A stretch of 64,000 bases of DNA from an uncultured Spirochaetales bacterium (GTDB lineage Bacteria; Spirochaetota; Spirochaetia; Sphaerochaetales; Sphaerochaetaceae). How positions within the stretch are numbered: the first letter of the stretch is position 1; the number at the start of each line of letters is the position of its first letter. A program made the position numbers and the translations under genes. The notes beneath the pieces are model-generated. The model was not told the DNA's origin. It searched no databases and saw only the letters and a list, made by a program, of their open reading frames with translations. Positions 16,606-24,908 of this stretch are shown here, in pieces. Where the stretch lies: assembly GCA_949300325.1 (NCBI GenBank), contig CASGDQ010000017.1, positions 1-64,000 on the forward strand, in the 5' to 3' direction.

Positions 16606-17529
16606 TCAGTTTTCTTTTTCTGCAATCTTCTTAAGCGATACAAAACCTTTCCCAAGGACTTCGTAAGCCGCGGTAACAAGCACGAATGCGGTCGGGTCTT
16701 CCTCGTTTATTATCTTTGTGAGGGCATTAAGCTGCTGATTGGGAACAACGACAAAAAGCAGATTCCTTGCTTTGGCTGTATACATCCCTGTCCCATGCAG
16801 CATCGTGCCGCTTCTATGAAGCTCGGTTATCACACGGCGGGAAATATCAGGGATATGCCCGTCAGAGAAAATATAGGCGGCCTTTGCGAGATTTGTTCCA
16901 AATCCAAGCAGGATGAAGTTGACCGTCTGGCTGCTGATATACATCGCGATAATTGAGAACAGCATGTTCTCCAGCCCCATGACCACGCCGCCGCAGGCGA
17001 CTATTATCGCATTGCATGTGAACTGCACCGCACCGAACGAAAACGGGGTCAGATGGCACACCACCTGGGCGACTATGTCGGTTCCGCCTGTGTTGCATCC
17101 GCTTTTAAGCACAAGCCCTATTCCCAGCCCCATGCACACTCCGCCGTATATCGCGCTCAAAAGGACATTGACGCGCTCGGAATAATCCAGGATGCCCGAA
17201 TAGCCTGTGACGCTTCCTATCAGGGAGACGAATACGGAAAGCGCTAAAGAACCCAGAAGAGCCTTCAGACCGTATCTCAAGCCGAAGAATTTCACCCCTA
17301 GTGCGAACAGAAACAGGTTGACAACCATCATCACCAAGCCCTGGTCCCAGGAGAAGAGAAAATAAAAGATAGTGCCTATGCCCGTAGCCCCGCCTCCGGT
17401 CAGATGGCCGGGAGTATAAAACACCGCAACACCGAAAGCCGCGATGAAGGCGCCGATGACAAGATAGAAGATGTCGCTTATGCGAGTAAAGAGCAAAAGT
17501 CCCTTGAATTTTTTTTCTGCACCGTCCAT
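16606..17529 (-). CDS. YitT-family membrane protein (DUF161 + DUF2179)
   Basis: 307 residues. The N-terminal two-thirds hold five or six helices, including 'IGAFIAAFGVAVFYTPGHLTG' and the repeated family motif 'KSGCNTGGTDIVAQVV' (Gly-Gly-Thr-Asp). The last ~85 residues are a soluble DUF2179 domain ('RRVITELHRSGTMLHGTGMY'). The family is widespread and has no firmly established function. The ATG at 17529 is chosen over an upstream one because a -10 box lies 7 nt before it. The gene is monocistronic. Confidence 0.9.
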   Translation of the reverse strand: MDGAEKKFKGLLLFTRISDIFYLVIGAFIAAFGVAVFYTPGHLTGGGATGIGTIFYFLFSWDQGLVMMVVNLFLFALGVKFFGLRYGLKALLGSLALSVFVSLIGSVTGYSGILDYSERVNVLLSAIYGGVCMGLGIGLVLKSGCNTGGTDIVAQVVCHLTPFSFGAVQFTCNAIIVACGGVVMGLENMLFSIIAMYISSQTVNFILLGFGTNLAKAAYIFSDGHIPDISRRVITELHRSGTMLHGTGMYTAKARNLLFVVVPNQQLNALTKIINEEDPTAFVLVTAAYEVLGKGFVSLKKIAEKEN

Positions 17530-17536
17530 GGCTAGA

Positions 17537-17565
17537 AGCATATCACATAAGCATTTCCAAAACAA
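17537..17565 (-). promoter_or_regulatory. Promoter of yitT-like gene (leaderless)
   Basis: On the minus strand TTGTTT (17565-17560), 17 bp, TATGCT (17542-17537), then 7 nt and the ATG at 17529. No ribosome site. Confidence 0.6.
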
Positions 17566-17603
17566 ATAAAAATCCCCTCTTCCTCGGATGAGAAAAAGGG
17601 GAT
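17566..17603 (-). terminator. Terminator of uxu operon
   Basis: ATCCCC/GGGGAT stem, with part of the interior able to pair (CTC/GAG), followed on the minus strand by TTTTTATT. It lies 20 bp beyond the uxuB stop. Confidence 0.65.
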
Positions 17604-17623
17604 GAAGCTTTTAAATAATGGAC

Positions 17624-19225
17624 TTAGCCGACATATTTTTTAAGCGTCGCGCGTACAGCACCCTTTCCTGCAAGCAGGCTGTTGAACGCATCCGTTATCT
17701 TCTCGCCGAATCCAGCCTCCACTAGATCGAGGCCGAAGATGTTGGCATTCCTGAGAATGCCCTCGATCTGGGAAAGAGAGACCTTCGAGCCGAGCGTGAT
17801 CCCTTCAAGCTCCTTCTGCGCATAAGAAAGCAGCGGATCCGGGGAAGGTGTGAAGGCGTTTCCTTCATCGTCGATTCCCAAAACATACCTGAGCCATCCT
17901 GCATGCACAAGCGGAATGCACTTGAGGACATCCATATCCATCTTCCTGGCCATATATGCCTTGATGGTCTCTCCGAAGCGGATGGAAAGCTTCTGAGAAG
18001 TATCGGTTGCAATGCGCTGAGGAGCATCCGGCATGAACGGGTTGGGCAAGCGGATCCCGATGACCTCGTCGATGAACTTCTTCGGATCGATGATGCCGGG
18101 ATCCACGACTACGGGAAGGCCCTCGACATATCCGATTCTCTTGATGAGCTTCAAAAGCTCCTCATCCTTCATCTCTGCAGAAATGAGAGTGTAGCCAAGC
18201 AGGCATCCATAGACAGCCAAAGCGGTATGAAGAGGATTGAGGCAGGTGCAGACCTTCATCTTCTCAACCTTGTTCACAGTATCCCTGTCGCAGAAATAGA
18301 CGCCGGCTTCTTCAAGCGCAGGCCTTCCGTTGGGGAACTTGTCCTCGATGACAAGATACTGGCACTCTTCCGCGTTGACGAAAGCTGCTGTATAGGTATG
18401 CTTGTCGGTGATTATCACCTCCGTATCCTCGAAGCCGTCGTCTGAAAGCATCTTGGCGACGCTGCTGTCCGGACGCGGTGTGATCTTGTCGATCATAGAC
18501 CAGGGATAGGACACCTTATCAGAGGAAAGATAATCGATGAACCCCTTTTCGACAAAACCGTTTTCAAGCCATTTGGAAGCGATCGTCTTTACAGCATTCT
18601 CAACCTTTTCCCCGTTGTGGGAGCAGTTGTCCATGCTCACAAGCGCAACAGGCGCGGCATTCTTCTTATATCTCTTGTATAAGAGCTCCGTGAGCCTGGA
18701 GAAAAGCATCTTCCCGCTTGCTGGACCCTTTGCGAAATCCTCGACATAGCCCGGGAAGTATTCCCCGGCGGGGTTTGTCAAAGCATAACCTTTTTCAGTG
18801 ATTGTGAAGCTCACCATCTGAAGCGAAGGATTCTCGAAGATCTCCACAAACCTAGCCCACTCCTTTTCTTCTTCATGGCAGATCGGATAAGCCTCTGCAA
18901 CAGAGCCTATCACTTCCTTCTCGATCGATCCGTCCGCTTTGAGGGTAACCCCGAGTGTGAGGTTGTCAAATGGAGCATATGCCTTGCTTATGATTTCGAA
19001 ATCGAATCCTTCTCCAACTACTATGCCGGTAGAAAGGCTGCCGGAAGAAAGGAGCTTCTGGCAAAGCGCTGCAGGGAATACTCTGAATATGTTTCCTGCT
19101 CCAAAATGTACCCAAGTCGGATTGATACGAGTGTTCTCTATCATCTTAGCCCTATCATAAGCGAGGGTCTTATAACCTTTTTCCTGCCAAGAGCCGTTCT
19201 TAAGCCCTTCATTTGTTAATTTCAT
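17624..19225 (-). CDS. uxuB: Fructuronate reductase (mannitol-dehydrogenase family)
   Basis: 533 residues, the size of long-chain polyol dehydrogenases of the UxuB/UxaB/MtlD family. The N-terminal domain has 'VHFGAGNIFRVFPAAL' (NAD-binding loop). The C-terminal half has 'MKVCTCLNPLHTALAVYG' and the catalytic Lys-x5-His motif in 'LKCIPLVHAGWLRYV'. UxuB reduces D-fructuronate to D-mannonate, the substrate of UxuA two genes upstream, so the assignment as fructuronate reductase rather than mannitol dehydrogenase comes from context. Last gene of the uxuA-gntR-uxuB operon; its start overlaps the regulator stop by 17 bp. Confidence 0.88.
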   Translation of the reverse strand: MKLTNEGLKNGSWQEKGYKTLAYDRAKMIENTRINPTWVHFGAGNIFRVFPAALCQKLLSSGSLSTGIVVGEGFDFEIISKAYAPFDNLTLGVTLKADGSIEKEVIGSVAEAYPICHEEEKEWARFVEIFENPSLQMVSFTITEKGYALTNPAGEYFPGYVEDFAKGPASGKMLFSRLTELLYKRYKKNAAPVALVSMDNCSHNGEKVENAVKTIASKWLENGFVEKGFIDYLSSDKVSYPWSMIDKITPRPDSSVAKMLSDDGFEDTEVIITDKHTYTAAFVNAEECQYLVIEDKFPNGRPALEEAGVYFCDRDTVNKVEKMKVCTCLNPLHTALAVYGCLLGYTLISAEMKDEELLKLIKRIGYVEGLPVVVDPGIIDPKKFIDEVIGIRLPNPFMPDAPQRIATDTSQKLSIRFGETIKAYMARKMDMDVLKCIPLVHAGWLRYVLGIDDEGNAFTPSPDPLLSYAQKELEGITLGSKVSLSQIEGILRNANIFGLDLVEAGFGEKITDAFNSLLAGKGAVRATLKKYVG

Positions 19226-19883
19226 CGTTATTGTTCCTCCTAAAATATTCCGGATTGGCTTTGATTATCTCAGCGGATTCGAAGGTGAGCTTGAATATAT
19301 GGTCCCCCTCGATCCTCAGCGCCGATGCCACATCCTTTTTTTCAAGCGCGCTGATAAGCTCCAGGTGCTGTTCGATATTCTTCTCCAGCACGCCCGGCAT
19401 ATCAAATGACAAAAGCCTCATTCTCCTGTAGTGTCCGGTCTCCCGGGCGATTATCTGCCAGCAGCGCTGCATGCCTGCAGTGGAGAATATGCACTGATGC
19501 ATCTCGTCGTCCCATTTGAAGAACGCGGCCTCGTCCCCGGCTTGCTGCGCCTCCTTCTGCAAGGAGACGAAATACAAGAGACGGGAGATGTCTGAGCTCT
19601 TGGAAGCATCTATGAAATAGCTCAATACGCTCTTTTCAAGCGAATGGCGCAAGAACCTCTCCTCCTCGACCCTGTCGATATCGATCAGGCTGACCCAGCA
19701 GCCGCGCTGGGGCAGCACATCTACCAGGCTCTCGGAATTGAGGCGCATCAAGGCATCGCGCACGGGGGATCTGGATATGCCCATGGCCTCCGTGATCTCG
19801 TTCACCTTGATTTCGCTTCCAGGCTTTTTGACCAGAGTGAGGATGTCGTCCTTTATAGCCTGATAGACATCCTCGCTCGCCAT
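19209..19883 (-). CDS. GntR/FadR-family regulator of hexuronate genes
   Basis: 224 residues. The N-terminal winged helix has 'VNEITEAMGISRSPVRDALM' and 'LVDVLPQRGCWVS', and the C-terminal all-helical FCD domain carries the metal-binding Asp/His pattern ('WDDEMHQCIF', 'QHLELISALEK'). The FadR group includes UxuR, ExuR and GntR, which bind uronates or their derivatives and repress catabolic operons. The gene lies between uxuA and uxuB and probably represses them through the palindrome at 21004-21015. I start at the ATG at 19883; a TTG at 19898 would overlap uxuA. Confidence 0.85.
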   Translation of the reverse strand: MASEDVYQAIKDDILTLVKKPGSEIKVNEITEAMGISRSPVRDALMRLNSESLVDVLPQRGCWVSLIDIDRVEEERFLRHSLEKSVLSYFIDASKSSDISRLLYFVSLQKEAQQAGDEAAFFKWDDEMHQCIFSTAGMQRCWQIIARETGHYRRMRLLSFDMPGVLEKNIEQHLELISALEKKDVASALRIEGDHIFKLTFESAEIIKANPEYFRRNNNDEINK

Positions 19884-19888
19884 CCTTC

Positions 19889-20968
19889 TTACTTGCAAAG
19901 CCTCTTCTCGCTCTTTTCAATGGCTTCCCAAAGGCCGAGGATGTACTCTGCTCCCAATGCCCTGTCATAAAGGCCGTAGCCAGGCATCGAGACTTCTCCC
20001 CAGATCGCTCTTCCATGGTCTGGGCGGATAGGTCCGTCGAAACCTGTCTCATAAAGCGCCCTTACGATCTCATAAAGGTCGAAGGTGCCGTCGGAAGAAA
20101 GATGCGCCGCCTCCTCGAATACGCCGGGTGCAAAGTGATGGAGGTTTCTGACATGGGCAAAATGCACACGTCCGGGAAGGGCCCTGATGATTCCAGGAAG
20201 GTCGTTCTTAGGATTGCTTCCAAAGCTTCCTGCGCAGAAAGTGAGTCCGTTGAACGGAGCATCCACAGCTTTCATGACCTTAAGGATCTTTTCCTTGCTT
20301 GTGATGATCCTCGGGAGCCCGAATACAGGCCATGCCGGATCATCCGGGTGGATAGCCATCTTGATTCCCCACTTCTCGCACACCGGCTGGATCGCCTTGA
20401 GGAAATACACGAGGTTGTTAAAAAGCGTATCCTCATCGACATTCTTATAAGCCTCGAAGAGCTCCTTTACCTTGGACAGCCTCTCCGGCTCCCAGCCCGG
20501 CATAACATAGCCGTTCGAATTGTCGTTCGTCTGATCGAAGAATGTCTGGGGATCGATAGTGTCGACAACCTTCTGGTCATAAGCCAGAACGGTAGCCCCA
20601 TCAGGGCGTTTTTTAGCAAGATCTGTTCTTGTCCAGTCGAAAACAGGCATGAAGTTGTAGCAGACAAGCTTGATGCCGCACTGCCCGAGGTTATCGAGGG
20701 TCTGGATGTATTTCTCGATATATCCATCCCTTTCCGAATTGCCGATCTTAATCGAATCATGGATATTCACGCTCTCGATGCCCGCAATCTCAAGGCCGGC
20801 TTCCTCAACCTCTTTCTGAAGGGCCTTGATCCTCTCTACCGGCCAAACCTCTCCGGCGGGAATGTCGTAAAGCGTAGTGATGACTCCTGTTACCCCAGGA
20901 ATCTGCTTAATCTGCCAAAGCTTGACGGAATCGAATTTGTCGCCAAACCAACGAAGTGTCATCTGCAT
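19889..20968 (-). CDS. uxuA: Mannonate dehydratase
   Basis: 359 residues, TIM-barrel of the UxuA family. It begins with the typical 'LRWFGDKFDSVKLWQIKQIP', has 'SVNIHDSIKIG' near residue 70, 'VCYNFMPVFDWTRTD' in the middle, 'GIKMAIHPDDP' with metal-ligand His, and 'IRPDHGRAIWGE' at the end. It dehydrates D-mannonate to 2-keto-3-deoxygluconate in glucuronate breakdown. It is the first gene of the operon, with GGAG 8 nt before the ATG and a promoter-operator at 21004-21045. No uronate isomerase (uxaC) or kdgK/kdgA is within the window. Confidence 0.96.
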   Translation of the reverse strand: MQMTLRWFGDKFDSVKLWQIKQIPGVTGVITTLYDIPAGEVWPVERIKALQKEVEEAGLEIAGIESVNIHDSIKIGNSERDGYIEKYIQTLDNLGQCGIKLVCYNFMPVFDWTRTDLAKKRPDGATVLAYDQKVVDTIDPQTFFDQTNDNSNGYVMPGWEPERLSKVKELFEAYKNVDEDTLFNNLVYFLKAIQPVCEKWGIKMAIHPDDPAWPVFGLPRIITSKEKILKVMKAVDAPFNGLTFCAGSFGSNPKNDLPGIIRALPGRVHFAHVRNLHHFAPGVFEEAAHLSSDGTFDLYEIVRALYETGFDGPIRPDHGRAIWGEVSMPGYGLYDRALGAEYILGLWEAIEKSEKRLCK

Positions 20969-21003
20969 GATTCTACTCTCCTTTTTAAAATGATTTTCTC
21001 TAA

Positions 21004-21015
21004 CTAATATATTAG
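21004..21015. promoter_or_regulatory. Palindromic operator of uxu operon
   Basis: CTAATATATTAG is a perfect 12-bp palindrome just downstream of the -10 box, over the expected transcription start of uxuA; an additional half site CTAATATA precedes it on the minus strand. Its position fits repression by the GntR-family protein of the operon. A second palindrome lies at 21067-21078. Confidence 0.55.
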
Positions 21016-21016
21016 T

Positions 21017-21045
21017 ATATTAGCTCCGGTTCCCTGTTTTGTAAA
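21017..21045 (-). promoter_or_regulatory. uxuA promoter
   Basis: Minus strand: TTTACA (21045-21040), 17 bp, TAATAT (21022-21017). The RNA would start near 21010, leaving a leader of about 40 nt that contains the ribosome site of uxuA. Confidence 0.65.
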
Positions 21046-21066
21046 CCCTTTTTTTTTATTACTTAT

Positions 21067-21078
21067 TATATTAATATA
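21067..21078. promoter_or_regulatory. Second AT palindrome upstream of nagB
   Basis: TATATTAATATA is a perfect palindrome 63 bp from the uxu operator, in the same divergent intergenic region. It may be a second site of the same regulator acting on nagB or on looping. AT-rich palindromes can arise by chance. Confidence 0.3.
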
Positions 21079-21149
21079 TATCCCGTCCGGATTATCAAAA
21101 AAAAACCGGTAAAACAAAAAATACATACAACGGGACAGGAGAAAAAGAG

Positions 21150-21902
21150 ATGCTGATCACGATATGCGATGACAAGAAAGCCCTGGGGAAAGAGGCGGCA
21201 AGCCTCGGTGCCATGCACATAAGAAAAGCCATAAGGGAAAAGGGAATATGCAACGTTGCATTTGTGACAGGGCTCAGCCAGATCGAAACGCTCAGGAACC
21301 TGGCATCGGAAGCCGGAATAGACTGGATGAAGGTCAACGTATTTCTTTTGGACGAGTTCATAGGATTGCCGGCCGGGCATGAGGCGAGCAGCTCGACATT
21401 CCTATATAAGAACTTTTTGAACCTGATCAAGGGAGTCAACAGCTTCACAGCAATCTCATCAGATCCGGAGAAGGTCGAGGAGACGGTGAAATACCTGAAC
21501 AAGACCATGGCGGAGCACCCATTGGACGTTGCATTCATATGCATCGGCGAAAACGGGCATCTCGCGTTCAACGATCCGCCGGCTGATTTCGATACCAAGG
21601 ACCCATACATAGTAGTCGAGCTCGAAGACCGCTCAAGGCGCCAGCAGGCCGGCGAGGGCTGGTTCAAATCGATACAGGAAGTGCCCCATCAGGCCATAAC
21701 GATGAGCATTTATGAAATCCTTTCAAGCAAACATATAATAGTAAGCTGTCCTGATCAAAGGAAGGCGAAGGCCGTGGCAATGAGCCTTTTTGACGATATA
21801 ACGCCATTAAGCCCCTGTACAGCCATCCGGAGGGCCGGAGATACCGCGTTATATCTAGACAGGCAGAGCAGCTGTCTTATCTTCAGCGACAGAAGGAGCT
21901 GA
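21150..21902 (+). CDS. nagB: Glucosamine-6-phosphate deaminase
   Basis: 250 residues. It has 'VNVFLLDEFIGLP' with the catalytic Asp of NagB (position about 71), 'ICIGENGHLAFNDPP' (the Gly-x-x-Gly-His active-site loop, with Glu-Asn in place of the usual Asn-Asp) and 'AITMSIYEILSSKHIIV' with the sugar-phosphate contact. It converts glucosamine-6-P to fructose-6-P and ammonia. The C-terminus is slightly shorter than in E. coli NagB and lacks an obvious allosteric lid. A GGAG site lies 11 nt upstream. The last 48 bp overlap the 3' end of the convergent integrase gene. No nagA is adjacent. Confidence 0.88.
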   Translation: MLITICDDKKALGKEAASLGAMHIRKAIREKGICNVAFVTGLSQIETLRNLASEAGIDWMKVNVFLLDEFIGLPAGHEASSSTFLYKNFLNLIKGVNSFTAISSDPEKVEETVKYLNKTMAEHPLDVAFICIGENGHLAFNDPPADFDTKDPYIVVELEDRSRRQQAGEGWFKSIQEVPHQAITMSIYEILSSKHIIVSCPDQRKAKAVAMSLFDDITPLSPCTAIRRAGDTALYLDRQSSCLIFSDRRS

Positions 21903-23114
21903 AGCTCCGTTCTCAAAGATTGAAAACAGCTTGTCCGTAAGTCCGCTCACGCGGTAAAGCGCATCCTCGGAGATGTGCGTATACCTGTCGTTGACCTCCT
22001 TGCTCTTATGGCCGAGCACAAGCATTCTATCTTCCTGGCTGATCTGGTCATCGCGGCCGAGGGTGGAAAAGGAATGCCTGAGGGAATGGAATGTGAGGTT
22101 GCGGTCATTGCGCTCCTTTTCATCTATTCCGATCTTATCCAGAATCTCATAAAAGAAGTTCCTCAGCGTCGGGGATGACATATAGCCTCCCCACTTGGAC
22201 GGGATCACTATCCCATTTGCATCGGCATTCTCCTCAAGCTCCTTTTTCATTGATTCGGGAATGAGCACCGCACGCTCATACTTTCCCTTTGTGCCCTTTA
22301 TGCCGGAATAAGGGGATATGGAATGCCGTATTATTATCTTATAAAGCCCGTCGAACTTGCTCGGCTGGATATCGGCCATATTGAGTGCGCGGATCTCTCC
22401 GCTCCTCATGCCGGTGCATAATGCCAAAAGCACGGCATAATAATAGGATGGAAAGATTTCAAGACGATGCTTTGAAAGGTAGGAAAGGATCCTTGAGCAT
22501 TCTTCTGCTGAAAAGAATCCCCTGCTCTTTTCCGTCCTGACGATCTTCATCATCCGGTCCGCGGGATTAGCATAGATCAGGCCGCAGCGGAACGCCTCTT
22601 TCAAAGGAAGAGTGAATGACAAGCTTATAAGCTGCAGCGTGCCGGATGCTAGATTCGCATCCCGGCTCAGTCCTGTGATCACGGCATCAAGATGTCTTGT
22701 CTGCACATTCTGCAGCTTGAGCCCTTCAGGAAGGTACCTGATCACATGCTTGCGCAAAAAGAAGCCCATATTCAGGGCATACTCCCTTCCGATCGAGCCG
22801 GGCTTAACGGTATTGCGCAGCTTGATGTATTCGCTCTTGTCATAATTCCAGAAATCCAGGCAATAGTCTGCAAACAGGATATTCACCCTGTCCTGGAAAA
22901 CCAATCCGCTGTCCAGCGCTTTCTTTGCGATAATCACAGCCTCGTCCCTGCGTTTCACGCTTTTGAAATCCCAAAGGCCAAGCCGCTCTTTCAATACGTC
23001 TATGCTCTTTGCATTGCCCTGCTTGCCGGTATCCCTGTCTAGATAGCAGACATACCAGTAGCTGCTTTTCTTCTTCCTGCGCTTATACAGATAGAATTCA
23101 CTTCTATGAGCCAT
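21855..23114 (-). CDS. Tyrosine recombinase (phage-type integrase)
   Basis: 419 residues. An N-terminal arm-binding-like domain (about 1-60, Lys-rich with 'YWYVCYLDRDTGK') is followed by a core-binding SAM-like domain and the catalytic domain. The catalytic set is complete: Arg in 'LCTGMRSGEIRAL', His-x-x-Arg in 'FHSLRHSFSTL', His in 'VLGHKSKEVN' and nucleophile Tyr in 'DRYTHISED'. It should carry out site-specific recombination of a mobile element, yet no phage, conjugation or cargo genes flank it, and neither att repeats nor a tRNA gene were found. It looks like a lone integrase, its 3' end overlapping nagB by 48 bp. A GGGAG site precedes the ATG. Confidence 0.92.
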   Translation of the reverse strand: MAHRSEFYLYKRRKKKSSYWYVCYLDRDTGKQGNAKSIDVLKERLGLWDFKSVKRRDEAVIIAKKALDSGLVFQDRVNILFADYCLDFWNYDKSEYIKLRNTVKPGSIGREYALNMGFFLRKHVIRYLPEGLKLQNVQTRHLDAVITGLSRDANLASGTLQLISLSFTLPLKEAFRCGLIYANPADRMMKIVRTEKSRGFFSAEECSRILSYLSKHRLEIFPSYYYAVLLALCTGMRSGEIRALNMADIQPSKFDGLYKIIIRHSISPYSGIKGTKGKYERAVLIPESMKKELEENADANGIVIPSKWGGYMSSPTLRNFFYEILDKIGIDEKERNDRNLTFHSLRHSFSTLGRDDQISQEDRMLVLGHKSKEVNDRYTHISEDALYRVSGLTDKLFSIFENGASAPSVAEDKTAALPV

Positions 23115-23206
23115 TTTAAAACTCCCGATTCTTTTGCTTTTCTATAAAATCCTATTAATGTTTCGTGATAGAAATTTGTGGGCTGTACAACAGAATCGTA
23201 AAGTTG

Positions 23207-23212
23207 TATGTT
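23207..23212 (+). promoter_or_regulatory. -10 element of aldolase gene (leaderless)
   Basis: TATGTT, 6 nt, ATG at 23219. A weak -35 TGTACA lies 17 bp upstream (23184-23189). An earlier in-frame ATG at 23165 would add 18 residues not expected in the family. Confidence 0.45.
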
Positions 23213-23218
23213 TTTCGT

Positions 23219-24253
23219 ATGATATATTTCCAGTGCGATTATGCGGAAGGAGGCCATCCTTCCATACTGAAAAGGCTTGTAGAAACCAATCTTGAGCAGA
23301 CTACGGGATATATGACCGACGAGTATTGCAGCAAGGCCAGAGAGCTTATAAAAAAAGCTGTTGGCAAGGATAATGCAGATGTGCATTTCATTGCAGGAGG
23401 AACACAGGCTAATCTTATAGTAATTTCTTCTGTATTAAGACCTTATCAAGGAGTAATAAGTGTATGTGAAGGGCATGTCGCAGGACATGAGACAGGGGCT
23501 ATAGAAGCAACCGGACACAAGGTACTCGCCATAGCTGGTAAGGACGGCAAACTAAGGGCGGAGGATGTCGATAAATATATATATGACCATTATGAAAATG
23601 CCTCGTTCGAGCACACTGTCCAGCCTGCAATGGTCTACATATCATTTCCAACAGAATCCGGCACAATCTACACAAAAGCCGAGCTTGAGGCATTGAAAGC
23701 AGTAACAAAGAAATGGAACATACCCTTATTCGTGGATGGAGCAAGGCTCGGCTATGGGCTGGCAAGCCCCGAATGCGACATAACCATAAGGGATATGGCG
23801 GATATCGCAGATGTGTTTTATATAGGCGGAACCAAGTGCGGCGCACTGTTCGGAGAGGCGGTGGTCATCAACTGGGAGCCTATGAAAAAGGATTTCCGAT
23901 ACAATATCAAGCAGCGCGGGGCGATGTTTGCAAAAGGAAGGCTTCTGGGCCTGCAGTTCGAGACTTTGTTCACCGACGATCTTTACTTCAAGATCACGCG
24001 TCACGCCGTCGAGCAGGCCATGCAGATCCGGAATGCATTTCAGGATAAAGGGATAAAAATGTTCGGCACCTCTTCCACAAACCAGCAGTTCCCAATACTC
24101 ACAAAGGAGCAGAAGGCTGTGCTTGACAAGGACTTTGTAAGCGAGGTATGGGGAGAGACTGAAGACGGAAAAATCATAACCCGGTACTGTACAAGCTGGG
24201 CCAGCACGGATGAGAACGTAAAAAAACTGATCGATGCAATCAAATCGCTTTAA
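23219..24253 (+). CDS. Low-specificity threonine aldolase/beta-eliminating lyase family
   Basis: 344 residues, PLP fold type I. It starts with 'FQCDYAEGGHPSILKRLVE', has 'VHFIAGGTQANLIVISSVL' (PLP phosphate cup), 'PLFVDGARLGYGLASPECD' (Asp binding the pyridine N, then Ala-Arg), and the Schiff-base Lys in 'FYIGGTKCGALFGEA'. Members cleave L-threonine/allo-threonine to glycine and acetaldehyde, or deaminate related amino acids. The length and order match GlyI-type aldolases. It is a single gene with its own promoter and a strong terminator. Confidence 0.88.
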   Translation: MIYFQCDYAEGGHPSILKRLVETNLEQTTGYMTDEYCSKARELIKKAVGKDNADVHFIAGGTQANLIVISSVLRPYQGVISVCEGHVAGHETGAIEATGHKVLAIAGKDGKLRAEDVDKYIYDHYENASFEHTVQPAMVYISFPTESGTIYTKAELEALKAVTKKWNIPLFVDGARLGYGLASPECDITIRDMADIADVFYIGGTKCGALFGEAVVINWEPMKKDFRYNIKQRGAMFAKGRLLGLQFETLFTDDLYFKITRHAVEQAMQIRNAFQDKGIKMFGTSSTNQQFPILTKEQKAVLDKDFVSEVWGETEDGKIITRYCTSWASTDENVKKLIDAIKSL

Positions 24254-24257
24254 CCCT

Positions 24258-24287
24258 ATCCGCCCGAACTACGGGCGGATTATTTAT
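24258..24287 (+). terminator. Terminator after aldolase gene
   Basis: A perfect 9-bp stem ATCCGCCCG/CGGGCGGAT with a 5-nt loop is followed by TATTTAT, 4 bp after the stop codon. Confidence 0.8.
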
Positions 24288-24908
24288 CAGGAACCAAGAT
24301 TACAGAATCAACACTGCGCACTGGAATTTTTAGCTGTATCTTTTAAATTTGTTTTTTTGATAAAAACGGAAATAAAACCTGTTTTTTCCGAATCATTTTT
24401 CCTTAAAATAAAAATCCATAAAAAACATAAAGTTTAAGAAACCCTGAACTGCCTCTTTTTTAACTTCCTCCATAAAATCTGTACTTATAGTACAAGTTTT
24501 ATAATACTCAATATTTGAACAACATAGTTGGAACCAAACTAAATTTAAAACTAATTCATTATGTTGCAAATAATAACTTATTAAATCCCCTACTCGTTAT
24601 TTCATAAGAGAAATCCTATTCTGCACCTTCTGCATTAATCGATCTGAAAGAAAAAAGCCTTTTCTGAATAAAATAAGTTATCATTGCTTCAAAACAACAA
24701 AGTTAGAAGAGCTAAAAGGGACGCAAAGCCGCCAAAGAAGGAAAAAATATCAATAAAAGCCTCGGAGAGAAAATAAAAGCGTATATAAGAATTTATTTAT
24801 CCACACAATAGGATTTTCCATCAGGTAATTATCTGCACTCTTTTCTGCAAAAATGTCAAAAAACATCCATTTAAGAGCGCCAAATAGCATTTTTCACAGC
24901 GAGGAAGT
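24288..24908. other. Long AT-rich intergenic region before porin gene
   Basis: About 620 bp without a credible gene; stops are dense in all frames and the composition is much more AT-rich than its neighbours. It holds the sequence at 24718-24733 that resembles part of a c-di-GMP-I riboswitch, and one exact TTATCCACA near 24797. The porin promoter is probably in the last 150 bp, but no clear -35/-10 pair was found. Confidence 0.6.
24718..24733 (+). promoter_or_regulatory. GEMM-like (c-di-GMP-I) conserved strand, doubtful
   Basis: GGGACGCAAAGCCGCC matches the most conserved 3' strand of c-di-GMP-I riboswitches (GGGACGCAAAGCC). A short TTAG/CTAA hairpin precedes it with a 5-nt loop, where the P1b stem would be. 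The partner GGCAAA strand needed to pair with GCC is not visible (ACAAAG stands there), so the fold is incomplete. It lies about 175 nt before the porin start. Confidence 0.25.

Noticed and set aside
20015-21007. 330-codon open frame antisense to uxuA
   Set aside because: Overlaps a secure uxuA and its promoter; no ribosome site.
21855-23114. Integron integrase or prophage boundary
   Set aside because: The recombinase is complete, but no attC-like cassettes, attachment repeats, phage genes or tRNA were found next to it.
24797-24805. Single TTATCCACA (DnaA-box consensus)
   Set aside because: One box only, with no dnaA, dnaN or box cluster nearby; not evidence for an origin.
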